DNA from: UBA4416 sp040387555
GTDB lineage: Bacteria; Bacteroidota; Bacteroidia; B-17B0; Aurantibacillaceae
Assembly (NCBI GenBank): GCA_040387555.1
Contig: JAZKDO010000003.1
Span: forward strand, 806,001 to 870,000
Length of the DNA stretch: 64,000 nt
Direction of reading: 5' to 3'
The notes beneath the pieces are model-generated. The model was not told the DNA's origin, did no database searches, and worked only from the letters and a program-made list of their open reading frames with translations. Positions 51,559 to 59,328 of the stretch are shown piece after piece. The translations under genes were made by a program, and so were the position numbers. Position 1 is the stretch's first letter. Each line of letters begins with the position of its first letter.

Positions 51559-52452
51559 TTATAGTATATAGAATTTATCGGATTTAATTGGCTCAGGAAC
51601 ATTGGTTTCTTTTAATAATTGCTTAATGTTTATTTCTATTGTTCTTGTAATCGACGTCATAGATGTATCTGTAGGTTTGTTTTCAAAAGGATCCTGCATG
51701 AGTGTTGCTGATTTTTCAAGTAAAAAGAAAGCCATAGATATCAAAAGTAAAAGTGGTGTTTCAAGATACCAGGATACATCTTTTAAAGATATGGAAAGGG
51801 TAACAATAAAAAGATAGATAATAAAATGCAGAAATAGTCTGTAGGTAACCGGAAAGATGGTGTTTTTTATACGCTCAGCTTTTCCCTGAGATTCGCATAA
51901 TCTAAGGAAAGTATCATCAAATTGGATCTGGCTGAATAGTTCTATTTGTCCTTGTTCTTGTAATTCTTTAATACACGATGCATTTAGCTGCAGTATTGCT
52001 AAAGGCTTGTTATTATGCACTTTTATTTCTTCAATGTCGGGAGTTGATAAAAAATGTTCAAGATTTTCTATTGGATTTAGATTTCTTAAAGATTGTCCCA
52101 AACAATAACACCATGCAATTTGCCGATAAGCTATTTTTTTTACCATCTCATCGTTTCCTTTCTTTACTAATGTTTGGAGCTGAATAACAAAGCTACGAGA
52201 GTCGTTGACAATGCTGCCCCAAATTTTGCGTGCTTCCCACCATCTGTCATAAGATTGATTTAATTTGAATGAAAGTAAAATGGAGATGGCTGTACCAATA
52301 AATGTAGGAATTGTAAGAGGCATTTCAGGAAGATTTTCCAGACATTTATTAGTAATAAATAGCACGATTGATGCTATAATTGACACGTAAATAAGATCAA
52401 ATTTAATCTTATTAAATATATATGAAACAGGGATGCGCTTATTTAATAGCAT
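51559..52452 (-). CDS. Bestrophin-family ion channel
   Basis: 297 residues. Inner-membrane bestrophin-like (UPF0187) channel: two helices near the N-terminus (about 20-65), then SYDRWWEARKIWGSIVNDSR, the family's most conserved block, IAWCYCLGQSLR, and a second helix pair at about 200-240. Bacterial homologues form pentameric cation or anion channels. No motif settles the selectivity. The 234 bases upstream contain no gene; a symmetrical AT-rich hairpin at 52608-52626 lies downstream of mutS there. Confidence 0.9.
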   Translation of the reverse strand: MLLNKRIPVSYIFNKIKFDLIYVSIIASIVLFITNKCLENLPEMPLTIPTFIGTAISILLSFKLNQSYDRWWEARKIWGSIVNDSRSFVIQLQTLVKKGNDEMVKKIAYRQIAWCYCLGQSLRNLNPIENLEHFLSTPDIEEIKVHNNKPLAILQLNASCIKELQEQGQIELFSQIQFDDTFLRLCESQGKAERIKNTIFPVTYRLFLHFIIYLFIVTLSISLKDVSWYLETPLLLLISMAFFLLEKSATLMQDPFENKPTDTSMTSITRTIEINIKQLLKETNVPEPIKSDKFYIL

Positions 52453-52686
52453 AATTGTATTATTAGTTATTTAAATTTAATTTCAGATAGGAGGTTTAAT
52501 TTATCAATTCAGCTTATCAATTCGGATGCCAATGCTTATAATATAATATTGGAGGAATATTTGGTTAAAAAAAAATAGAATTAAATGAAAAATTTTCAGT
52601 AAAAACAGAAAAAATGACATTTTTTCATTAGTAATTTCTCTGGTTCTCTCTATCATTTCTAATTCGAAAAATAAAAATAATTGAAT

Positions 52687-55332
52687 TTATCCTCCAATCA
52701 AACGCTTGATATCATTGAGTTTCATGAGTGCTTCTACAGGCGTTAATGTATTAATATCGGTTTTAATTAACTCATCTTTCACCTGTTCCAAAACGGGGTC
52801 GTTTAGTTGAAAAAAACTTAACTGGTAATCACTTTTGCTTTTAGTTTTAGAACTCATAGTTTGAAGCATATCTCCATTGCTGGTAACTTCTACTTCCGAT
52901 AATTCAAGTTCATGGTCTTTCTCCAGTTTCTTTAAAATATCATTGGCACGATCAACTACCTGTTTAGGCATACCTGCCATACGCGCTACATGAATACCAA
53001 AACTATGTTCGCTTCCACCTTCCTGAAGCTTGCGAAGAAAAATAATTTTATTATTAAGTTCCTTTACCGACACATTAAAGTTTTTAATACGTGGGAAATA
53101 GGTCGTCATTTCATTAAGCTCGTGATAATGTGTGGCAAATAATGTCTTGGCTCTGTTCTTCGGTTGCGAATGCAGATATTCTGCAATGGCCCAGGCAATA
53201 GAAATACCATCATAAGTAGAAGTTCCCCGTCCGATCTCATCCAGTAAAATCAAACTGCGTTCACTCAAATTATTTAAGATGCTGGCAGTTTCATTCATCT
53301 CTACCATAAAGGTTGACTCGCCTGAAGAAATATTATCGCTTGCACCAACACGTGTAAAGATTTTATCCACTAGACCAATCTCCGCACTTTTCGCCGGAAC
53401 ATAACAACCAATTTGTGCCATCAACGTAATCAACGCTACCTGGCGTAATAAAGCAGATTTACCACTCATATTGGGGCCTGTAATCATCATTACCTGCTGA
53501 GTTTCATTGTCCAGGTAAACCGAATTACTCACATAATCTGTGCCCAGTGGTAATTGTTTTTCGATAACAGGGTGACGGCCCTCTACAATATTAATGGCAA
53601 ATTCATTATTGAGTACAGGGCGTATATACTGGTTATCTTTCGCAAGCTTGGCAAAGGAAAGCAGACAATCTAACTTTGAAATCAAAGAGGCATTTAACTG
53701 AATCGGGATGATGTAATCGATTAAGTCCCGAACCAAAGCTTCATACAAGCTTTGTTCAAGCACTGCAATTTTGTCTTCAGCACCTAATATTTTTTCTTCG
53801 TAAATTTTTAATTCAGGAGTGATATAACGTTCTGCGGTTGTCAGGGTTTGTTTTCGAATCCAGTCAACAGGCACTTTATCTTTATGTACATTGGTTACTT
53901 CTAAATAATAACCGAACACATTGTTGTATGATACTTTCAAAGATGAAATGCCGGTTCGTGCCACTTCGCGTTGCTGAATCTGCAATAGATAATCTTTCCC
54001 GCTAAACGCAATGGCTCTTAATTCATCCAGTTCAGCATTTACGCCTTTGCTGATTACATTTCCTTTATGAAGTAAAACAGGTGCTTCCTCGTTTAGTTCA
54101 TTGTGTAAACGATCACGCATTAATAAACAGGGATTTAACTGCTCTGCTATTTTTTGAAGAGAATGATTTTCGCAATCACACGTTACATTTTTAACGGCTT
54201 CAATTATATTCAAAGCACGCTTTAATTGTACAAGCTCCCTGGGATTAATTTTTCCGGCTGCAACTTTGGAAATCAAACGTTCAAGGTCGCCAATCTCTTT
54301 AAACTGCGCAATCAAATCAGACTGTAAGGTAATGTGTTTACTAAAGTACTCTACCACATCCAGGCGTTCATTAATAAGTTCCAATTGCTTTAAAGGTAAT
54401 GCCAACCATCGTTTTAAAAGTCTTGATCCCATTGGTGTAACAGTGGCGTCAATGATATCAATAAGGCATTTACCGTTATCGTGGCTGCTGCCAAATAATT
54501 CTAAATTACGAACTGTAAAACGATCGAGCCACACATACTGATCTTCTTCAACACGTGAAACGGCAGTAATGTGCTGTAGCTTATCATGTTTGGTTTCTCC
54601 AAGATAATGAAGAATCGCACCACAGGAATTAATAGCCAGGGTTAAATGTTCTACACCAAAGCCTTTTAAAGAACTGGTACCAAATTGTTTAGTGAGCGCT
54701 TCGTAACCAAAGTCACGCGTAAATGCCCAGTCATCCAGACCAAATATATAAAAGCGGTCGCCAATTAAATTTATAAGAGACTGGCGTTTATTTTTTTCAA
54801 ATAATATTTCATTAGGCTTAAAACTCTGAATCAGTTTTTCAATATAGGTAAGAGACCCTTCAGCTACTAAAAATTCTCCGGTAGAAACATCTAAAAAAGA
54901 AACTCCGGCTCTTTCTCCATCCATGTGTATACTGGCCAGGAAATTATTGCTGCGGTGTTCAAGTACTTTATCATTAAAGCTAACGCCCGGAGTTACTAAT
55001 TCTGTAACGCCACGCTTAACAATACTTTTTGTCAATTTAGGATCTTCCAGCTGGTCGCATATAGCAACGCGATAACCGGCACGTACTAATTTTGGTAAAT
55101 AAGTATCCACGGAATGATGCGGGAAGCCTGCCAATTCGATATGTGTAGCTGCACCGTTCGCCCGCTTGGTTAATGTAATGCCCAGTATTTGAGAGGCTTT
55201 AATGGCATCTTCTCCAAACGTTTCGTAAAAGTCGCCTACACGAAATAATAAAATAGCATCAGGATATTTTCCTTTGATGTCATTGTATTGGATCATTAAG
55301 GGAGTTTGTTTGGTGTCGGTTGTTTTTGCCAT
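52687..55332 (-). CDS. mutS: DNA mismatch repair protein MutS
   Basis: 881 residues. Recognises mismatches and small loops and recruits MutL. The mismatch-reading Phe-x-Glu is in GDFYETF (Phe35, Glu37), followed by connector, lever and clamp domains. The ABC-type ATPase has Walker A TGPNMSGKS (about 617-625), ILLDEIGRGTSTYDGISIAWA (signature and Walker B) and ATHYHEL. The C-terminal helix-turn-helix dimerisation part ends TPVEALMKLNDIKRLIG, as in full-length MutS. mutL is not adjacent. A -7-like TATCTTTA lies at 55346-55353. Confidence 0.98.
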   Translation of the reverse strand: MAKTTDTKQTPLMIQYNDIKGKYPDAILLFRVGDFYETFGEDAIKASQILGITLTKRANGAATHIELAGFPHHSVDTYLPKLVRAGYRVAICDQLEDPKLTKSIVKRGVTELVTPGVSFNDKVLEHRSNNFLASIHMDGERAGVSFLDVSTGEFLVAEGSLTYIEKLIQSFKPNEILFEKNKRQSLINLIGDRFYIFGLDDWAFTRDFGYEALTKQFGTSSLKGFGVEHLTLAINSCGAILHYLGETKHDKLQHITAVSRVEEDQYVWLDRFTVRNLELFGSSHDNGKCLIDIIDATVTPMGSRLLKRWLALPLKQLELINERLDVVEYFSKHITLQSDLIAQFKEIGDLERLISKVAAGKINPRELVQLKRALNIIEAVKNVTCDCENHSLQKIAEQLNPCLLMRDRLHNELNEEAPVLLHKGNVISKGVNAELDELRAIAFSGKDYLLQIQQREVARTGISSLKVSYNNVFGYYLEVTNVHKDKVPVDWIRKQTLTTAERYITPELKIYEEKILGAEDKIAVLEQSLYEALVRDLIDYIIPIQLNASLISKLDCLLSFAKLAKDNQYIRPVLNNEFAINIVEGRHPVIEKQLPLGTDYVSNSVYLDNETQQVMMITGPNMSGKSALLRQVALITLMAQIGCYVPAKSAEIGLVDKIFTRVGASDNISSGESTFMVEMNETASILNNLSERSLILLDEIGRGTSTYDGISIAWAIAEYLHSQPKNRAKTLFATHYHELNEMTTYFPRIKNFNVSVKELNNKIIFLRKLQEGGSEHSFGIHVARMAGMPKQVVDRANDILKKLEKDHELELSEVEVTSNGDMLQTMSSKTKSKSDYQLSFFQLNDPVLEQVKDELIKTDINTLTPVEALMKLNDIKRLIGG

Positions 55333-55345
55333 AGTCTTAGAGGAT

Positions 55346-55353
55346 TAAAGATA
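55346..55353 (-). promoter_or_regulatory. -7-like box upstream of mutS
   Basis: TATCTTTA on the minus strand matches seven of eight positions of TAnnTTTG, 13 bases before the mutS ATG. Confidence 0.35.
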
Positions 55354-55440
55354 CAATATCCATAGGGGCCGGCAGGATTTAATTTTTAACAGAATCTGCC
55401 GGATTGTTAATATTATTTTTGTTTTACTTAAAGAAGATTT

Positions 55441-55630
55441 GGGCGTGCCCCCGCAAAGAGACAGCCGGGTCGGGCTTTAAATCTTGATATCTGGAATTTC
55501 ATTTTCAACGTTACCACTTAACTTCGTGAGGGATGCAAACGGAAATCCTATTTTTTCGGAAACTGAGGCTTTCGAAGTTCCGAAAAAAAGATTGTAGTGA
55601 CAGCCCGCTCTGGCTACCGTCCGACACGCC
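55441..55630. repeat. Dispersed-type palindromic element, about 190 bases
   Basis: A GC-rich island between mutS and the Gre-like gene, built of nested inverted repeats: ends GGCGTG (55442-55447) and CACGCC (55625-55630), then AGCC (55463-55466) with GGCT (55612-55615), CGGGCT (55471-55476) with AGCCCG (55602-55607), and an internal 11-base perfect stem TTTTTTCGGAA (55551-55561) with TTCCGAAAAAA (55578-55588). The composition and foldback layout are those of non-autonomous dispersed elements common in Bacteroidota genomes. A 62-codon frame across it is not a credible gene. No transposase is nearby. Confidence 0.75.
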
Positions 55631-55693
55631 AACGATTTCTCATCAAAATTAAATGTAAAACACAATCAAAAATAAAACAGCATCTTTATCCCA

Positions 55694-56140
55694 ATGCAAA
55701 AGCAAAAATTAATAGAAGCCTGTAACGATTATTTTAGAAATAAAATAACGTCGTTAATGGCAATCATCCAGGAACTTACAGAATCATCGAATTCAGAAAG
55801 TAAAAGTTCGGCTGGCGACAAGCACGAAACGGCGAAAGCAATGGCGCAACTGGAAAGAGAAAAATTAGGACTACAACTCAAAGAAGCAGAAAAGCAATTA
55901 GCTGAGTTTGAAAGGATTGATTTTCAAAAAACCTTTCACAAGGTGGAGCAGGGAAGTTTAGTTGAAACCAATAAAGGATATTTTTTTATTGCAGGATCTG
56001 TTGGTAGAGTGCTGCTCGGGACGCAAACAGTTTTCGTTATTTCCGTGCAGTCTCCTTTGTCATCTGCATTATTTAGTCATAAAGTAAGAGACACCGTTAG
56101 TTTTAACGGTGTCTCTTACATAATTAAAACTATTACCTAA
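55694..56140 (+). CDS. GreA/GreB-like coiled-coil protein
   Basis: 148 residues. N-terminal helical hairpin (about 1-75) with SSAGDKHETAKAMAQLEREKLGLQ, the coiled-coil signature of a Bacteroidota family related to Gre transcript-cleavage factors, followed by a beta-rich C-terminal domain (VEQGSLVETNKGYFFIAGSVG, SPLSSALFSHKVRDTVSFNG) like the GreA/B C-terminal FKBP-like fold. Members are often mislabelled as 3-oxoacyl-ACP synthases; no such active site exists here. A role at RNA polymerase is inferred. Its last 19 codons contain a 16-base perfect hairpin. It converges with the SprB-repeat gene, with one base between their ends. Confidence 0.8.
   Translation: MQKQKLIEACNDYFRNKITSLMAIIQELTESSNSESKSSAGDKHETAKAMAQLEREKLGLQLKEAEKQLAEFERIDFQKTFHKVEQGSLVETNKGYFFIAGSVGRVLLGTQTVFVISVQSPLSSALFSHKVRDTVSFNGVSYIIKTIT
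56084..56119 (-). terminator. Perfect hairpin inside the 3' end of the Gre-like gene
   Basis: GTAAGAGACACCGTTA (56084-56099) and TAACGGTGTCTCTTAC (56104-56119) form a 16-base perfect stem with loop GTTT. Seen from the minus strand it begins 22 bases past the stop of the SprB-repeat gene, so it can serve as that gene's terminator while coding for the end of the Gre-like protein. No long T tract. Confidence 0.6.
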
Positions 56141-56141
56141 A

Positions 56142-59100
56142 TTACTTACTCAGTACAATTCGTTTCACAGAAGTGTTTTTATCAGAAGTGATCTTCACGA
56201 AATAAACTCCGGTATTCAGTTTACTAAGATCAATAGTTTTGTAATTACTGATAATGGTTTCTTCAAATACAATTTTCCCAATTGAATTTAAAACCTGAAT
56301 CCCGCTTGTTTCTTTTAAAGAAGTAAAATTAACCAAATATAAAATACCTGCACTTGGATTTGGATAAACATTCCATCCATTGTCGCCGGCAGTTTGATAT
56401 TTAATACCAGTGATCGTTTCAATGGTATTAATTGCTGTATTTGTCATAATAGGATCATTGAAATCAAAGTAAATATAGGCCGTGTTCTTAATTTGTGTTC
56501 CTGGCGTATTATTAGTCGTTCGTTTAATGCGGTATTGGATATAACCATGGCTTCCTGGTTCATTACTGTTACTGTCTGGTAACATAATGTTATTAAATTT
56601 CCATCGCAATACATTTCCCGGAAGTATTTCAACATTATAATTATGACTTGCACCCAGCATTTCAAAAGTGTTAACATTTACGTTTGCAGATAATGTATCC
56701 TTTACTACAATATTCACTGCAGGTCCATTACCTGTATTTTGAAAACGAATTAAATACGTTAAATCTGTTTCGGAAGTAGCAATGTCACCGTTAGCTCCAA
56801 TGCCAACCGGACTTACAGTTTTATCGTTTGGGTCAAAGGAACCGGTTACCATGCGAGAGTAGCAATAAGTATTATTGGCATAATTTAAATCGGTTATGTT
56901 TGGTTGCGCCCTCATACAGCTTGTAAAGGTGCTTCCTAACTGAGTGTTTATAGGGACCACAAATTTCACAAAAAGATATGTTGCCAAGGAACTGGCAACG
57001 TTGTTAAAATTCCACATAAGAGTATCACCTGATAAGGTATAAGTTGCAGGCGATACCAACGTAATATTGGGAATAAAAGCAGAAGGGAGGGTTGCTTTGT
57101 AAATCCCGGTTGCATTAGAGGAATTGTAATTACTTATGTAATAATTAACTGTGCAAACAAAACCTGGAACGATACCACTGCACTCTGCCCAAACGTTTAA
57201 ATCTGGTTGAGTATTGGGTAGATACTCTTTTGAAAAATTTTTGTTGAGTGAATTAGGCATTCCTGAATTTAAGGTTGCAGTTTCTGTTGTTGTACATGTG
57301 GCTATAATATTTGAGTTGCTCGAAGAAGTAATTGTATACGTTCCATATGGCAAATTGTTAATTACATAATCACCATTCGAATTACTATAACCCATTCTAT
57401 TTCCCGGATTTACAATTATCTGATTATTACCTAAATAATTATCTCCACTGTTTTTAATGCAATCACTGTTATTATCTATAAATATATATCCAGAAATACT
57501 TCCGCAGTTAATACCAATAGATTGTACGGTGTCTATGATCGTGGTACAATTTGCGGCACCATCTGTAATTGTTACCCAATAAACATTAGATGATAGATTT
57601 GAAATGTCTTGATTCGTTGCTCCATTATTCCATAAGTAGGTAAAAGGGCCCGGGTTTGTTCCTGTGATAGTTATATCGATTGCTCCGTCACCTGTTAAAT
57701 AGCAAGTTTCGTTATATGCATCAGATGCTAATGTAGCATTAGGTATTGAGTTGTTTAAGCCACTTAAAACGTTTATAACATTTGATACAGAGCAGTTATT
57801 ACCATCCCTGGCTTGAAACGTATATATTCCTGCACATAAATTATAAACCATTGATCCTAAGCCAATATTTGGAGCCCAGGTGTACGAATATGCCGGACTT
57901 CCCCCCATTACAAGCATAGTTATTGCTCCGTCACAGATACCTCCGCAGCTTGCGTTAGTTACACTCGCTACAGTAGTCATTTGCTGCGGCTGTAATACAG
58001 ATACGGACTGAGAGGTAATACAACCTTTAAAATCTGTAACAATTGCGGAATAATTTCCAACCGACACATTTGGAACTATTGATAGTGTGCTTGAAAGTGA
58101 AGGCCACGAATAGGAATAGGGACTTGTTCCTCCGGAAGCTGCAAGTGCAATAGTTCCGGTACTGGTTCCATAACACTTAACGTGGCTGACATTTGTAATA
58201 GCATTCAATTGTGTGGGTTGAGTAATATTAAAATAGGCTGTCCCTAAACATCCGAGGTTATCAGTAACTGCTACGCTATAAGATCCTGCGCATAAATTTG
58301 TTGCGGATGCTGTTACTTGTCCGCTACTCCAATTATAGGTATATGGTGGTGTTCCTCCCGAAGTGGATGTTGTAGCAATGCCATTGCAGCCTCCAAAACA
58401 ACTGACATTGGTTTGGCTACTGATTGAAACGATAGGTCCGCCTGCATCGTTCACCAAACCAGCAGCATTTGCAAGGCATCCATTAGCATCAGTTACAGTG
58501 AAAGTATATAATCCTGCTACGATATTATTGTTGCAAAGTGTGGACACCCCATTACTCCATAAATAATTTAGTGGTGAGCTTCCGCCTGCAACTGTAGCGC
58601 AGGTTTTGCCATTTGCCTGACCACAATTTGAATTGGTGGCAGAACTAACAGCTGTCAATTGAGCCGGTTCATTTAATGTAAAAGTAAGTGAGGTAGTACA
58701 TACGCCGTTTGATGTAATAGTAACAGTTTGATTTCCTGCACATAAGTTGTTCACCATGCTACCCGATTGTAATCCCGGTTGCCATAAGAAAGTTGTTGTG
58801 CCTGCCCCTCCGGAAAAAGCAACGTTAGCAGTTCCGTTACACATACCCTCACATGTTGGATTTGTAGTTGTTAGTGTTGTTGATACTGGCGCAGGCTCGC
58901 TAATTGTTACAACCAATGAACTTGTATTTGCCGCCGCATCCTTTACATTAACGGTATAAGCTTCTGCAGTTAAACCAGAAATAAATTGGGAATTTGTATT
59001 TGTAGGAGTCCAGGTATATGTATAAGGTCCTGTTCCCCCTGAGGCCGACACTGTAGCGCTGCCATTGCTTCCTCCAAAGCAACTTACATTGGAAACGGTA

Positions 59101-59174
59101 GAAGTTAAAGTGATTTGTGAAAATGCAATTGAGCATATAAATAATAAAATAAGTGATGGAAGTAGTTTTTTCAT
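56142..59174 (-). CDS. Large secreted SprB-repeat protein with type IX sorting domain
   Basis: 1010 residues. Signal peptide (about 1-20), then seven SprB-type repeats of about 75-80 residues (cores such as NVSCFGGSNGSATVSASGG, NVSCFGGCNGIATTSTSGG, HVKCYGTSTGTIALAASGG, each ending PY-Y-W), to about residue 550. A Cna-B/SdrD-like domain (GYIFIDNNSDCIKNSGDNYL) follows, then DUF11-like and DUF7619-type domains (SFDPNDKTVSPVGIGANGDI, YLIRFQNTGNGPA), and a type A T9SS C-terminal domain (VYPNPSAGILYLVNF to KRIVLSK). It should be displayed on the cell surface by type IX secretion, like SprB-family gliding or adhesion proteins. No gliding gene is adjacent. It converges with the Gre-like gene. Confidence 0.95.
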   Translation of the reverse strand: MKKLLPSLILLFICSIAFSQITLTSTVSNVSCFGGSNGSATVSASGGTGPYTYTWTPTNTNSQFISGLTAEAYTVNVKDAAANTSSLVVTISEPAPVSTTLTTTNPTCEGMCNGTANVAFSGGAGTTTFLWQPGLQSGSMVNNLCAGNQTVTITSNGVCTTSLTFTLNEPAQLTAVSSATNSNCGQANGKTCATVAGGSSPLNYLWSNGVSTLCNNNIVAGLYTFTVTDANGCLANAAGLVNDAGGPIVSISSQTNVSCFGGCNGIATTSTSGGTPPYTYNWSSGQVTASATNLCAGSYSVAVTDNLGCLGTAYFNITQPTQLNAITNVSHVKCYGTSTGTIALAASGGTSPYSYSWPSLSSTLSIVPNVSVGNYSAIVTDFKGCITSQSVSVLQPQQMTTVASVTNASCGGICDGAITMLVMGGSPAYSYTWAPNIGLGSMVYNLCAGIYTFQARDGNNCSVSNVINVLSGLNNSIPNATLASDAYNETCYLTGDGAIDITITGTNPGPFTYLWNNGATNQDISNLSSNVYWVTITDGAANCTTIIDTVQSIGINCGSISGYIFIDNNSDCIKNSGDNYLGNNQIIVNPGNRMGYSNSNGDYVINNLPYGTYTITSSSNSNIIATCTTTETATLNSGMPNSLNKNFSKEYLPNTQPDLNVWAECSGIVPGFVCTVNYYISNYNSSNATGIYKATLPSAFIPNITLVSPATYTLSGDTLMWNFNNVASSLATYLFVKFVVPINTQLGSTFTSCMRAQPNITDLNYANNTYCYSRMVTGSFDPNDKTVSPVGIGANGDIATSETDLTYLIRFQNTGNGPAVNIVVKDTLSANVNVNTFEMLGASHNYNVEILPGNVLRWKFNNIMLPDSNSNEPGSHGYIQYRIKRTTNNTPGTQIKNTAYIYFDFNDPIMTNTAINTIETITGIKYQTAGDNGWNVYPNPSAGILYLVNFTSLKETSGIQVLNSIGKIVFEETIISNYKTIDLSKLNTGVYFVKITSDKNTSVKRIVLSK

Positions 59175-59265
59175 AAAATAGTTTTGTGCAACTAATATAG
59201 CACAAATTCATTTACAATTCGGATCTATTTAGTGAGGTGGTATTTTGATGGAGTTGATTGCACAT

Positions 59266-59311
59266 CCTGAACTTGTTTCAGCATCTCTTGGAACCCTGAA
59301 TCAAGTTCAGG
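59266..59311. repeat. Dispersed-type inverted repeat
   Basis: CCTGAACTTG (59266-59275) and CAAGTTCAGG (59302-59311) are perfect ten-base arms around 26 bases, between two minus-strand genes. Elements with this core recur across many Bacteroidota genomes. As a hairpin it could end transcription of the outer membrane barrel gene. Confidence 0.6.
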
Positions 59312-59328
59312 CTGACGAAGCTTTTAAT

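Noticed and set aside
55477..55665. 62-codon minus-strand frame
   Set aside because: It lies almost entirely inside the palindromic element and ends in it; the protein has no features beyond those forced by the repeat.
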